Source: Pseudomonas sp. G2-4 (GTDB taxonomy: Bacteria > Pseudomonadota > Gammaproteobacteria > Pseudomonadales > Pseudomonadaceae). From it: a DNA stretch of 64,000 bases. Location of the stretch: NCBI RefSeq assembly GCF_030064125.1, contig NZ_CP125957.1, positions 2,666,001 through 2,730,000 on the forward strand, read 5' to 3'. This document shows, one piece after another, positions 35,584 to 45,340 of this stretch. The position numbers and the translations under genes are program-made. The notes under the pieces were generated by a model. The model searched no databases. It saw nothing but the letters and a program-made list of their open reading frames with translations, and had not been told where the DNA came from. Position 1 is the first letter of the stretch. Every line of letters begins with the position of its first letter.

Positions 35584-36687
35584 ATGAACCTGTTTTTGCG
35601 TAACACCTTGTTGAGTGCTGTCGTTTCAATGCTGGTCAGTGGCGTGAGCCTGGCCGAAGAGCGAACAGTGCGGATCTACAACTGGATCGAGTACCTGCCG
35701 CCGGAAATCCTCAAGAGCTTCCAGGAAGAAACCGGCATCCGCCCGATCTATGACGTGTTCGATAGCGTCGAGACACTGGAGTCCAAACTGCTCACAGGCA
35801 ACTCGGGGTATGACGTGGTCTACCCCAGCAGTTCCAATGTCAGCCACCTGATTGCCGCCGGCGCGGTCCAGCCCCTGGACCGCAGCCAACTGCCCAACTG
35901 GCAGCATCTGGACCCTGAGTTCATGAAAACCCTGGAAGCCGTCGGCGACGAAGGCAATCGCTACGCGGCGCCGTATCTCTGGGGCACGACCCTGATCGGC
36001 TACAACGTCGATAAGGTCCGGCAGGTGCTCGGGGCCGACGTGCAGATGAATACCTGGGACATCATCTTCAAGGAAGAGAACATGGCCAAGCTGGCCAGTT
36101 GCGGTGTCGGCTTCCTCGATGCGGCCAACGAGATCGTACCCATCGCCTTGCATTACAAGGGCCTGGACCCCAACAGCCAGAAGCGCGAAGACTACCCGCA
36201 GGCCCAGGCGGCAATGCGCACTATTCGTCCGTACGTCACCTATTTCAATTCGTCGCGCTATGGCATGGACCTGGCCAACGGTGAGATCTGCGTCGGGGTG
36301 GGCTGGTCTGGCGGTGTGGCCCTGGCCACGCGACTGGCCGATGCCGCTGGCAAGGGCGTCAAGGTGGCGATGGCCTTACCCAAGGAAGGTGCGCCGATGT
36401 GGGCAGACGTGATGATGGTACCCACCAACGCCCCTCATACCGCGGAGGCCTACGCCTTCATCAACTACATCTTGCGTCCGGATGTGATTGCGCGGATCAG
36501 CAACAAGATCGGTTACCCCAACCCGAACAAGGACGCCACGGCATTGGTGGACGCCGAGATCCGTAGCAACCCGGCCATGTATATACCCGATGAAGCCCGC
36601 AAAACCCTGTTTATGCTAGAGCCCGTGCCGGCTGCCGTGGAGCGGATCCGCACCCGCACTTGGACCGCCATCAAGACCAATCGCTGA
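35584..36687 (+). CDS. PotF/SpuD-type polyamine-binding periplasmic protein
   Basis: A 367-residue periplasmic binding protein with signal peptide NLFLRNTLLSAVVSMLVSG. The mature start RTVRIYNWIEYLPPEILKSFQEETGI and VFDSVETLESKLLTGNSGYDVVYPS are typical of PotF/SpuD/SpuE proteins for putrescine or spermidine. No PotGHI transporter genes accompany it, so it either serves a transporter encoded elsewhere or has a sensory role. It lies 39 bases after the porin gene. Confidence 0.85.
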   Translation: MNLFLRNTLLSAVVSMLVSGVSLAEERTVRIYNWIEYLPPEILKSFQEETGIRPIYDVFDSVETLESKLLTGNSGYDVVYPSSSNVSHLIAAGAVQPLDRSQLPNWQHLDPEFMKTLEAVGDEGNRYAAPYLWGTTLIGYNVDKVRQVLGADVQMNTWDIIFKEENMAKLASCGVGFLDAANEIVPIALHYKGLDPNSQKREDYPQAQAAMRTIRPYVTYFNSSRYGMDLANGEICVGVGWSGGVALATRLADAAGKGVKVAMALPKEGAPMWADVMMVPTNAPHTAEAYAFINYILRPDVIARISNKIGYPNPNKDATALVDAEIRSNPAMYIPDEARKTLFMLEPVPAAVERIRTRTWTAIKTNR

Positions 36688-36735
36688 TCAGGGTGGCCCG
36701 GCGTCGTGACGCCGGGCGCTTATCAGTGGCTGTGC

Positions 36736-37380
36736 TCAGGCGCGCATGCCATGGAACAGCAGCTCGGTGATCCGTCGGACCTGCGTGGAATGGGCTTCGA
36801 TATCCGGCTGTTCCTGGTTCACCAGCCTGTACAGCTGCAGGTGCGAGTAGTCGTTCAACAGGAACGCGGCCAGTTCGACATCGAGGTCTTCGCGCAGCTT
36901 GCCGGCCTGCTGCAACTCTCTGATCAAACCGCTGATTTCAGCCCTGAGCGCATCGTTCATGGCGCGATAGCCGTCAGGCAGTCCGTTATTACCCCCAAAC
37001 AGGATCAGTGGCAGCAACTCACGCCAGAGACTGGGGTGCATGACTTCCAGGGCATAACCGGTGAGCAGCCGTTCCAGGTAGCACAACGCGTCGACAGGAT
37101 CCTCCATTTCCGGGATTCGGCTGCGGGTGTCCTTGAGCGCACGTTGATCGGCCTCGTGCAGGATCTCAAGGATGATCTCCTGCTTGTTGCCGAAGTATTT
37201 GAAGACGGTGGGCGCCGACACCCCGGCCTGACTGGCGATCTGTTCGATGGTGGTGTTCTGGAAACCCTGACGCTCGAACAGCTCTACCGCTGCCTTACTG
37301 ATGGCTTGGCGTCGTTCGGCTTTTTGACGTTCACGCAGTCCACTCACGGGAGGTCCTTGTCGTTTGAAAGAAGAGGGCAT
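36736..37380 (-). CDS. TetR-family transcriptional regulator
   Basis: A 214-residue repressor-type protein. The N-terminal HTH reads RQAISKAAVELFERQGFQNTTIEQIASQAGVSAPTVFKYFGNK; the C-terminal ligand domain is divergent. ATG at 37380 preferred over 37401 because GAGG precedes it. It is divergent from the GABA-type permease and convergent with the PotF-like gene, so it likely controls this cluster. Confidence 0.85.
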   Translation of the reverse strand: MPSSFKRQGPPVSGLRERQKAERRQAISKAAVELFERQGFQNTTIEQIASQAGVSAPTVFKYFGNKQEIILEILHEADQRALKDTRSRIPEMEDPVDALCYLERLLTGYALEVMHPSLWRELLPLILFGGNNGLPDGYRAMNDALRAEISGLIRELQQAGKLREDLDVELAAFLLNDYSHLQLYRLVNQEQPDIEAHSTQVRRITELLFHGMRA

Positions 37381-37725
37381 CGCATAGCCCTCAGGGCCCA
37401 TTCAAAATACTTAACTGAGTAAAATCTTTAAAGCATTTCTTTTGCCGCAGACGTGTTCGACGAGGGGCATTCGGGCGCAGGCCAGACGCCTGGACGGGGC
37501 AAAACGCCATGTCTTTCCTGGCGAAATCAGGCACTTGAACGGCGCGCTCAGGTAACTGGTTCGAGAGGGAAGACGGGTAACGTGGCGCAACTTTTCACCG
37601 CAGGGCGCAAGTGCTTGAGGGTGGATCAAACATTCAGGATGTGCCGCTTTCAGGAGGGAGCGAAAACGCAGAACACCGACTGTCCCTCAGCGCGCCTCAA
37701 TGTCGATTCACAAGAGAATAAGAAA
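37381..37725. promoter_or_regulatory. divergent control region tetR-type gene / permease
   Basis: 345 bases without a gene. An imperfect palindrome TACTTAACTGAGTA lies near 37407-37421 beside an AT-rich patch, a plausible TetR operator. The remaining 250 bases before the permease ATG show no recognisable element. Confidence 0.4.
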
Positions 37726-39126
37726 ATGACCAGCCCGAACTTCAAGGATTCGAACGGCCACTTGGCACAGGGCTTCAAGCCTCGTCACGTCACCATGCTG
37801 TCCATTGCCGGGATTATCGGCGCAGGCCTGTTTGTCGGATCAGGCCACGCCATCGCAGCCGCGGGCCCGGCCGTCATGCTGGCCTACCTGTTCTCGGGCT
37901 TGCTGGTGGTGCTCGTCATGCGCATGCTCGGCGAGATGGCGGTTGCCAACCCGGACACCGGCTCATTTTCCACCTATGCCGACCAGGCCATCGGACGCTG
38001 GGCAGGCTTCACCATCGGTTGGCTCTACTGGTGGTTCTGGGTGCTGGTGATCCCTATCGAAGCGCTCGCCGCCGGCCATGTACTGAACCAATGGTTTCCC
38101 GCCATCGATGCCTGGCTGTTCGCCTCGGTGTCGATCATTGCCTTGGCCGTGACGAACCTGTTCAGCGTGTCCAAGTACGGGGAATTCGAATTCTGGTTCG
38201 CCATGGCCAAGGTCGTGGCGATCATCGGTTTCATTTCCGTGGGGTTCGCCGTGTTGATGGGCTGGATTCCCGAGCGTGAGGCCAGTGGCTTGACTCGACT
38301 CATGGAGGAGCATGGCGGGTTTGCGCCCAATGGCCTGTCGGCAGTGGTGGGCGCCTTCATCACCATCATGTTCAGTTTCATCGGTACGGAGGCGGTGACC
38401 ATCGCCGCGGCCGAATCCAGTAACCCTGCGCAGAACATTGCCAAGGCGACGCGCTCGGTGATCTGGCGCATCGGCGTGTTCTATCTGCTGTCGATCTTCG
38501 TGGTCATTTCGGTGGTGCCGTGGAACGATCCGCTCCTGGCTTCGGTGGGTTCCTACCAGCGGGCGCTGGAACTGATGAACATTCCCCACGCCAAATTCAT
38601 GGTGGATGTGGTGGTGTTGATTGCCGTGGCCAGTTGCATGAACTCCTCGATCTACATTGCCTCGCGCATGTTGTACTCGCTGGGTCGGCGTGGCGATGCG
38701 CCGAAGGCGGTGCAAGTGACGTCGTCGGTCGGCGTACCAAGGGCGGCGGTGGTCGCCAGTACCGTGCTGGGGCTGGGTGTCACGTTGTTCAGCTTCTTCA
38801 TGCCTGCAGGACTGTTCCAGTTTTTGCTCGCCAGTTCCGGCGCCATCGCTTTGCTGGTGTACCTGGTGATTGCGGTGTCTCAGTTGCGCATGCGTCGGAT
38901 GCTGGTGCGTCAGAATGTCGAGCTACCCTTGCGCATGTGGCTGTTTCCCTGGCTCACCTGGCTGGTCATTGTGTTCATCTCTGGCGCCCTGACGGTCATG
39001 ATGGTGACGCCGGAGCACCGCAGCGAGGTCAGCACCACCCTTGGCCTGGCCCTGGTCATTTCCTTTATCGGGTTGATCACCTCGCGACATCCGTCGCCGG
39101 CTGAGAGGGCGGCTTCCCTGGGGTAG
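37726..39126 (+). CDS. GABA-permease-like amino acid transporter (APC family)
   Basis: A 466-residue permease with twelve hydrophobic segments. The first helix HVTMLSIAGIIGAGLFVGSGHAI and EMAVANPDTGSFSTYADQAIGRWAGF are classic amino acid permease signatures, closest in style to GabP. It imports a neutral or omega-amino acid by proton symport. Start at 37726 (TSPNFKDSNGHLAQGFKPRH) matches the family; upstream frame is not homologous. Divergent from the TetR gene. Confidence 0.85.
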   Translation: MTSPNFKDSNGHLAQGFKPRHVTMLSIAGIIGAGLFVGSGHAIAAAGPAVMLAYLFSGLLVVLVMRMLGEMAVANPDTGSFSTYADQAIGRWAGFTIGWLYWWFWVLVIPIEALAAGHVLNQWFPAIDAWLFASVSIIALAVTNLFSVSKYGEFEFWFAMAKVVAIIGFISVGFAVLMGWIPEREASGLTRLMEEHGGFAPNGLSAVVGAFITIMFSFIGTEAVTIAAAESSNPAQNIAKATRSVIWRIGVFYLLSIFVVISVVPWNDPLLASVGSYQRALELMNIPHAKFMVDVVVLIAVASCMNSSIYIASRMLYSLGRRGDAPKAVQVTSSVGVPRAAVVASTVLGLGVTLFSFFMPAGLFQFLLASSGAIALLVYLVIAVSQLRMRRMLVRQNVELPLRMWLFPWLTWLVIVFISGALTVMMVTPEHRSEVSTTLGLALVISFIGLITSRHPSPAERAASLG

Positions 39127-39482
39127 ACCAGGCCGTCCCTGATTCAAGTTGCCCCGTCCAGCGCGTTCCCATACACCCGTCTCCCTTAGCCTGTCGGCGC
39201 GAAAGCGCCTTGCGCCGACAAGGCTTATCTGCAGAACCTGTCCAGTCCGCCCAGCCGCGTGTCTTGAAATGCCATCTCCTGCCCGTCATTGGGTGAAAAC
39301 ACTGGCCCCATGCTGGCAACTAACCTCTGGTTACGTTGTCAGTACTTGGCGTCCGTAGCGGCGACGATCGGCTCATATAGCGGCACGTCAGCAACATGAC
39401 GCACTTTTTTTTGACGCCTTAGGGCAAATAACTCGCGATGGATTGCGCCGGGACCGACTATTCCTTTGCGGGTTGATTCTCT
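39127..39482. other. intergenic region before the type I secretion operon
   Basis: 356 bases; no gene, repeat or clear promoter was recognised. It should contain the promoter of the secretion operon. Confidence 0.5.
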
Positions 39483-41204
39483 ATGCGTTTCCTACTCGAT
39501 CCGCGTCATGACATTGATGCTGCCTTGCTCAGCTATCGCCGGGTGTTCTGGTCCCTGGCCCTGTTCAGTGGCGTGATCAATCTGCTGGTGTTGGTGCCAT
39601 CGCTCTACATGATGCAGGTTTACGATCGGGTGCTGACCAGCCGCAACGAAACTACGCTGTTCATGCTCACCTTGATCGCCCTGGGACTATTCATGTTCAG
39701 CGGCCTGATCGAGTGGGTGCGCGGCCAGGTGATGATTCGCATGAGCGCGGGGCTGGACGATGCCTTGGGCGAGCGGATTTTCGACGCGGCCTTTGCCCGA
39801 AGCCTGCGCGAGCACAACGCCAACCCGGCGCAGGTGCTCAACGACTTGGCCACGCTGCGGCAGTTGATCACCGGGCAGGGGCTGATCGCCTTGCTGGATG
39901 CGCCGTGGCTGCCGATTTTCCTGCTGGTGGCGTTCATCTTTCATCCCTGGTTCGGGGTACTGACGCTGGTACTCGCCCTGGTGTTGATCGGCCTGGCCCT
40001 GTGGGGCGAACTGGCGACCCGGACGCGCCTGGGGGAGGCCAATCGACTCGGGGTGCAATCGGCCAGTTACGTCAACAGCACGCTGCACAATGCCGAGGTC
40101 ATCCAGGCCTTGGGCATGCTCGGGCCGTTGCGTCAGCGCTGGAGCCTGCTGCAACAACGCATCATTGCCGCACAGGCCCATGCCAGTGACCGCAGCGCGC
40201 GTATCACCTCGACCACCCGTTTCGTGCGCATTTCCGGTCAATCGTTGGCCCTGGGCCTAGGGGCGTTGCTGGTGCTCGAAGGCCAGCTTTCGGCAGGTAT
40301 GATGATTGCGATGTCGCTGCTGCTGGGGCGTGCCCTGGCCCCGGTGGAAATCGCCATCGGCTCGTGGAAACAATTCAACTCCGGGCGCCAGAGCTACCAG
40401 CGCCTGAGCCAACTCTTGACCCAGCACCCGCGCGATCGCCTGCGCATGCCCTTGCCTCCGCCCACCGGTGCGGTGCGCCTGGAGCAGGTGTATGTCGGTC
40501 CGCCCGGTGCCACGCAGCCAATCCTGCGGGGCATCAATTTCAGCCTGGCCAAAGGTGACGTGCTCGCCGTTGTCGGCGCCAGTGCCAGTGGTAAATCGAC
40601 CCTGGCCAGGGCGCTGGTCGGGGTCTGGCCGGCCATGGGTGGGTCGGTGCGCCTGGACGGTGCCGAAATCAGCCAATGGTCCCACGACGCCCTCGGCCCG
40701 CACCTGGGTTACCTGCCGCAGGACATCGAGCTGTTCGATGGCACCGTTGCCGACAACATTGCCCGCTTCGGCGAGCAGGACGCTGACAAAATCATCACTG
40801 CCAGCCGGCATGCCGGTATTCACGAAATGATCCTGAGGTTTCCCAAGGGCTACGACACGCCGTTGGGGCCGGGTGGACTCGGCTTGTCCGGTGGGCAGAA
40901 GCAACGCCTGGGCCTTGCCCGCGCACTGTATGGCCACCCGAAGCTGATCGTACTCGATGAACCCAATTCCAACCTTGACGAGGCCGGTGAGCTGGCGCTG
41001 GTGCAGGCCATCAGTGTGCTCAAGGCCGCCGGCAGCACCGTGGTGCTGATCACCCATCGACCCAATGTGCTGGCGGTGGTCGATCACATTCTGGTGCTCA
41101 AGGACGGTACCCAACAAGCCTTCGGCCCACGGGATCGGGTGCTCAAGGCGTTGATGCCAGCGCCCAAGCCGGCCGCAGTAAGAGAGGCTGGCGAAGATGC
41201 GTGA
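39483..41204 (+). CDS. type I secretion ABC transporter (PrtD/AprD-like)
   Basis: A 573-residue fused permease-ATPase. The N-terminal ~300 residues hold six membrane spans (SLYMMQVYDRVLTSRN is the family hallmark); the ATPase has Walker A GASASGKST, signature LSGGQKQRLGLARAL and Walker B LIVLDEPNSNLD. It lacks a C39 peptidase domain, as expected for RTX-protein exporters. It overlaps the adaptor gene by 8 bases. Likely cargo is the RTX epimerase at 46199-51814. Confidence 0.93.
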   Translation: MRFLLDPRHDIDAALLSYRRVFWSLALFSGVINLLVLVPSLYMMQVYDRVLTSRNETTLFMLTLIALGLFMFSGLIEWVRGQVMIRMSAGLDDALGERIFDAAFARSLREHNANPAQVLNDLATLRQLITGQGLIALLDAPWLPIFLLVAFIFHPWFGVLTLVLALVLIGLALWGELATRTRLGEANRLGVQSASYVNSTLHNAEVIQALGMLGPLRQRWSLLQQRIIAAQAHASDRSARITSTTRFVRISGQSLALGLGALLVLEGQLSAGMMIAMSLLLGRALAPVEIAIGSWKQFNSGRQSYQRLSQLLTQHPRDRLRMPLPPPTGAVRLEQVYVGPPGATQPILRGINFSLAKGDVLAVVGASASGKSTLARALVGVWPAMGGSVRLDGAEISQWSHDALGPHLGYLPQDIELFDGTVADNIARFGEQDADKIITASRHAGIHEMILRFPKGYDTPLGPGGLGLSGGQKQRLGLARALYGHPKLIVLDEPNSNLDEAGELALVQAISVLKAAGSTVVLITHRPNVLAVVDHILVLKDGTQQAFGPRDRVLKALMPAPKPAAVREAGEDA

Positions 41205-42567
41205 TCTGACCCCGGGTAAACAAGCGTACAGCGAGCAGGGGCTGAGTGTGCGCAGCGACAATACGCTGCCCAGCGCCAGTACCGACGCCGGCGGTGCCGC
41301 CCGCTATGGTGTGGCTTTCCTGGTCGTGGCGCTGGGCGGTGCGCTGCTCTGGGCTTGCTTGGCGCCGCTCGACCAGGGCGTGATGGGCAGTGGCACCGTG
41401 GTGGTGGCGGGCGAGCGCAAGGCGGTGCAGTCATTGGTGGGCGGCGTGGTGGAAAAGCTGCTGGTCAGCGATGGCGATCGGGTCAGCCAGGGCCAGTTGC
41501 TGGTGCAGCTCAACACGGTGCAGGCGCAGTCACAGCGGGACGTGACCCTGGGCAAGTTGCTCAATGATCGCAGCGTTGAGGCGCGGTTGATTGCCGAGCG
41601 CCTGGGCAGCGCCGAGATCCAATGGCCCGCTGAACTGCTGGAGCGCGCCGAGGAGCCACGGGTCAAGGCGGCCATGGCCTTGCAGACCCAATTGTTCATG
41701 ACCCGCCGCGCGGAGCTGGGCAGTCGCTTGCAGATCATCGAACACGAAGCCGCCGCGTTGCAGCAGCAGTTGCTCGGCTATGAAGGCGTCAAGCGTAACT
41801 ACGACGCGCAAATGCGCTTCCAGCAACAGGAACTCGAAGGCCTGCGGGACCTGGCGCGGGAAGGCTACGTGCCGCGCAACAAACTCTTCGAAGCCGAGCG
41901 CAACGCGGCTCAATTGGCTGGTCAGATTGCTTCCGGCGTGGGCGATGTCGGCAGGACCCGCCAGGCGATCAACGAAAGTCGGCTCAAGGCCTTGCAGGCC
42001 CAACAGGAGTTCCGCCGCGATGCCGAAACCCAGCTCAGCGAGGTGTCCGCCGAGGCGGCCGGTTATGTCGATCAGATCCGCGCCTTGCAGTTCGAAGTCG
42101 ACAACGGTGCGATCCGTGCGCCCGTGGCCGGACAGGTGATGGATGTCAGTATTCATACGGTAGGCGGCGTCGTGCAGGCCGGTCAAACCCTGATGCAGGT
42201 GGTGCCGCTGGACGCGCCGATGGCGATTACTGCGCGTTTTGAGCCGCTGATGGCCAACAAACTACGTCCTGGCTTGCCGGTGAATGTGCATTTCACTGCG
42301 CTGCAGCGGGTGGATACACCGACAGTCACCGGCACGGTGACCACGGTGTCGGCGGACCAGTTGATCAACGAACAGACGCACCAGCCGTACTTCTCCGCCA
42401 AGGTCGAGATTCCCGCCGACACGGTGGCCTCGCTGCAGGCTGCCGGGCTGTGGGTGCGCCCGGGCATGCTCGCCGATGTCACGGTGGTGACGGGGGAACG
42501 GACCTTGATGAATTACTTGATGAAACCCCTGCGCGAACGCTTGCTTGCGGCCTTCAAGGAGGAATGA
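41197..42567 (+). CDS. type I secretion membrane-fusion protein (HlyD/PrtE family)
   Basis: A 456-residue periplasmic adaptor with one N-terminal membrane span (VAFLVVALGGALLWACLAPL), a biotinyl-lipoyl half-motif (GTVVVAGERKAVQSLVGGVVEKLLVSDGDRV), a long coiled-coil stretch and a C-terminal beta-barrel with GAIRAPVAGQVMDVSIHTVGGVVQAGQ-like sequence. It bridges the ABC transporter to the outer-membrane channel. It overlaps both neighbours, so the three genes are translationally coupled. Confidence 0.93.
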   Translation: MRDLTPGKQAYSEQGLSVRSDNTLPSASTDAGGAARYGVAFLVVALGGALLWACLAPLDQGVMGSGTVVVAGERKAVQSLVGGVVEKLLVSDGDRVSQGQLLVQLNTVQAQSQRDVTLGKLLNDRSVEARLIAERLGSAEIQWPAELLERAEEPRVKAAMALQTQLFMTRRAELGSRLQIIEHEAAALQQQLLGYEGVKRNYDAQMRFQQQELEGLRDLAREGYVPRNKLFEAERNAAQLAGQIASGVGDVGRTRQAINESRLKALQAQQEFRRDAETQLSEVSAEAAGYVDQIRALQFEVDNGAIRAPVAGQVMDVSIHTVGGVVQAGQTLMQVVPLDAPMAITARFEPLMANKLRPGLPVNVHFTALQRVDTPTVTGTVTTVSADQLINEQTHQPYFSAKVEIPADTVASLQAAGLWVRPGMLADVTVVTGERTLMNYLMKPLRERLLAAFKEE

Positions 42568-42569
42568 GC

Positions 42570-43919
42570 ATGACCGACCGTTGCCGCTACCGCACTCGCG
42601 TGTTGCTGAGCCTGTGTACCAGTTGGGCCGTGATCAATCCTGTGTGGGCCGCCGACGGTGGCTTGAGCCTGACCGCCGCCTACGATGCCTCGCGCCTCAA
42701 TGATCCAACCGTGCAATCGGCTGCCCACGCGTTCGAAGCTTCACGGCATGAAGAGGACATCGGCCGCGGCGGCCTCTATCCGCAAGTGTCGCTGACATCG
42801 CGCTACGGCTACGGCGGACGTACCGATGGCGGCGAGGACAGTAGCTACGTCAACAGTAACGATTACCAGGCGAACAACGTCACCCTGGCGGCGCAACAAC
42901 CGCTCTACGACAAGGGCCGCTGGGCGGCGTATCAAGAGGGCAAGGCCAGGGGGAAGTTGGGCAGCCAGCTGTTCGACGTCGCTGGCCAGACCCTGTACGA
43001 CCGGGTTGCCAAGGGCTATTTCGACGTCGCCCGGGCCGAGAACGAGATCAAGTTGATCGCCCAGCAGAAAGCCGTCATCAGTGGGTTGGTCACCCAGAGC
43101 AAAAAGCTCTATCAGGGTGGCCAGGGAGCGATCACCGATATCGATGAAGCCCAGGCCCGGCTCGATCTGGTAGAGGCCCAGGAGGCCGAAGCCCAGGCCC
43201 GTCGAGTGGCAGCGCTGCGGGCGTTATCCGGCCGCGCCAGTGTGCCCATCGATGACATTCAGCCGATGCGCGAGGAGCTTGCCGCCGGCAGTCCGATCCC
43301 GCCGGAGCAGGATTTGTCCTATTGGACGGCGATTGCCCGTGAGGCCAGCCCGGAACTGGCGGCCCGGCTGGCGGCGGTGAAAGTCGCCGAGGCGCAGGCC
43401 GACAGCCAGCGCGCCGGGCATTATCCAACCCTGTCGCTGACCACTCAGTTGACCCGCCGGGAAACCCGCCAGTACCAGGAACTGGACCCGCGCCAGGACA
43501 CCTACTACGTGGGGGTTCAGCTGGATATTCCGTTGTACCGTGGCGGTGCGGTGCGGGCCTCGGTGGCCAAGGCGGAAGCGCAATTGGCCGGTGCCCAGTC
43601 GGACTATGACGTGCAGCGTCAACAATTGGCCGAGGATATCGAAGCCGATTATCTGGGGGTGGTGGCTGGGTTCACCAAGAGCAAGGCGATGCAACGGGCG
43701 GTGGAGTCCAATCAGCGGGCACTGACGTCCACGGAAAAGGGTTTCCAGGGTGGGGTGCGTTCTACGGTGGATATTCTTGATGCCCAGCAGCGGCTATTCC
43801 AGGCGCGTCGGGACTTGCTCAATACCAAGCTCGATATGCTGCAGAGCTATGTGAGTTTGCACACCCATACTGGCCAGATGAATCGCGCGGTTCTGGAGCA
43901 GGTGCAGAATCTGTTTTAA
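42570..43919 (+). CDS. type I secretion outer-membrane channel (TolC/PrtF-like)
   Basis: A 449-residue TolC-family protein with signal peptide ending PVWA, then LSLTAAYDASRLNDPTVQSA and the repeated helical-barrel units; EKGFQGGVRSTVDILDAQQRLF is the typical second-repeat motif. ATG at 42570 is preferred over 42564 because AAGGAGG lies 7 bases before it. Last gene of the secretion operon. Confidence 0.9.
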   Translation: MTDRCRYRTRVLLSLCTSWAVINPVWAADGGLSLTAAYDASRLNDPTVQSAAHAFEASRHEEDIGRGGLYPQVSLTSRYGYGGRTDGGEDSSYVNSNDYQANNVTLAAQQPLYDKGRWAAYQEGKARGKLGSQLFDVAGQTLYDRVAKGYFDVARAENEIKLIAQQKAVISGLVTQSKKLYQGGQGAITDIDEAQARLDLVEAQEAEAQARRVAALRALSGRASVPIDDIQPMREELAAGSPIPPEQDLSYWTAIAREASPELAARLAAVKVAEAQADSQRAGHYPTLSLTTQLTRRETRQYQELDPRQDTYYVGVQLDIPLYRGGAVRASVAKAEAQLAGAQSDYDVQRQQLAEDIEADYLGVVAGFTKSKAMQRAVESNQRALTSTEKGFQGGVRSTVDILDAQQRLFQARRDLLNTKLDMLQSYVSLHTHTGQMNRAVLEQVQNLF

Positions 43920-43933
43920 GACGTCTGGGGGGC

Positions 43934-44032
43934 GTGTGTATATCCGTTTCTGCGGTAACGGCTGCTGGCGGTTCCGCTCTTACAGCGGGTCACTTTTGGA
44001 AGAGCGCCAAAAGTAACCAAAAGCGCTTTGCC
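43934..44032. repeat. left arm (part 1) of a 271-bp inverted repeat interrupted by an IS
   Basis: From GTGTGTATATCC to the base before the IS. Its reverse complement is found at the right end of 45811-46081. The arm resumes at 45341 after the IS. Confidence 0.85.
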
Positions 44033-45335
44033 GGTATGACTCACCCACATGGGTTACAAATCAGTTCACGCACATAGGTAACAGTTTTTAACTGGCAGGG
44101 TCGATTTCGCGAGGATCTGACCATGCCCTGGAAAGAGCTGAAACCTATGGACCTTAAAGTGATGTTCATCGCTGAGTATCTGTCTGAAAAGCACAGCTTT
44201 AGCCGGCTGTGCCAGGACTATCAGATCAGCCGAAAGACTGGCTACAAATGGGTTGAACGCTATGAGCGGGAGGGCCCCAGCGGGCTTGACGAACGTAGCC
44301 GCCGACGGATCAACCAAACCTATGTGGTGCCGCTGGCCGTGAGGCAGGCGATCATTGAGCTTCGTTCTGTTGGCGAAACGGTTCCGGGACCTAAAAAGAT
44401 TCAGAACGACTTGATGACGCGTTTCCCCGGCCAGGATCCTCCGTCGAAAACGACCATTTACAACATACTTAAGGCAGCTGACCTGATCACGCCTCGACCG
44501 TCGCGTCAGCGTGTCGCTGTCTATCCCAAGCCTTTGCGTAAGGCAGAAACGCCTAATCAGCTCTTCAGTGCAGATTACAAGGGCCAGTTCCTTACCGGGG
44601 CGGGCGTTTGGTGCTATCCGCTGACGATCATGGATCATGCCAGTCGCTTCCTGCTGGCCTGCGAGAGTATGGCCAATACCAATCTCAAGGAGACCCAGCA
44701 AACCTTCGAGCGCGTTTTTCGTGAGTATGGGATGCCTGAGCGCATCCGCACCGATAACGGCGTGCCGTTTGCCAGTACAGGGCGTGCGGGGCTGTCGCAG
44801 TTGTCGATCTGGTGGCTGCGGCTTGGGATTATTCCTGAGCGAATTGAGCCCGGTCGGCCAGACCAAAATGGACGACATGAGCGCATGCATCGGACTTTGA
44901 AAAGTACCTTTCCCCAACCGCCGGCAATTGCTTGGGAGGCTCAGCAAAAACACTTTGATCGATTTATGCAGCACTACAATTATGAGCGAGGACACGAGGC
45001 GCTCGGCCAGAAAACCCCGGCGACCTGCTATATGCCCTCAACTCGGTCTTATCCGGAGAAGCTACCGGAAATGGGATATGCGAGCCATATAGAGTGTTAC
45101 CTGGCGGATGGTAGCGGCATCATTAATAGAGCTGGCCTGCGGATATACGTGGGGAATCTGCTCAGGCATCAGAACATTGGAATGGAGATGATCAAAGAGG
45201 GGGTATGGAATGTGATCTTCGGTCCGGTGATCCTAGGTCACGTCAATGCCAGGGACGCGAAGAACGGTTATGTTTCAATAAAAGTGTCACCTATGTGAAT
45301 GCTCTTTTTTGTAACCCATGTGGTTGTCCCGTACA
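44033..45335 (+). mobile_element. IS481-family insertion sequence, complete, 1303 bp
   Basis: One DDE transposase gene between matching ends. A 16-bp perfect inverted repeat (CCACATGGGTTACAAA at 44045-44060, complement at 45308-45323) lies 12 bases inside each end; the outer 12 bases match imperfectly. A second related motif, CACATAGGTAACA or a near variant, lies ~29 bases further in at each end, giving paired transposase-binding sites. The element is flanked by TTGCC on both sides (44028-44032 and 45336-45340), and the intact arm of the host repeat has TTGCC only once, which fixes the boundaries and the 5-bp target duplication. Confidence 0.88.
44123..45298 (+). CDS. IS481-family transposase
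   Basis: A 391-residue transposase with N-terminal HTH (FSRLCQDYQISRKTGYKWVERY) and an integrase-type DDE core: Asp in FSADYKGQF, Asp in IRTDNGVPF, and Glu in HERMHRTLK region (GRHERMHR). The frame is intact. Its G+C is visibly lower than the flanking secretion genes. Autonomous transposition looks possible. Confidence 0.93.
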   Translation: MPWKELKPMDLKVMFIAEYLSEKHSFSRLCQDYQISRKTGYKWVERYEREGPSGLDERSRRRINQTYVVPLAVRQAIIELRSVGETVPGPKKIQNDLMTRFPGQDPPSKTTIYNILKAADLITPRPSRQRVAVYPKPLRKAETPNQLFSADYKGQFLTGAGVWCYPLTIMDHASRFLLACESMANTNLKETQQTFERVFREYGMPERIRTDNGVPFASTGRAGLSQLSIWWLRLGIIPERIEPGRPDQNGRHERMHRTLKSTFPQPPAIAWEAQQKHFDRFMQHYNYERGHEALGQKTPATCYMPSTRSYPEKLPEMGYASHIECYLADGSGIINRAGLRIYVGNLLRHQNIGMEMIKEGVWNVIFGPVILGHVNARDAKNGYVSIKVSPM

Positions 45336-45340
45336 TTGCC

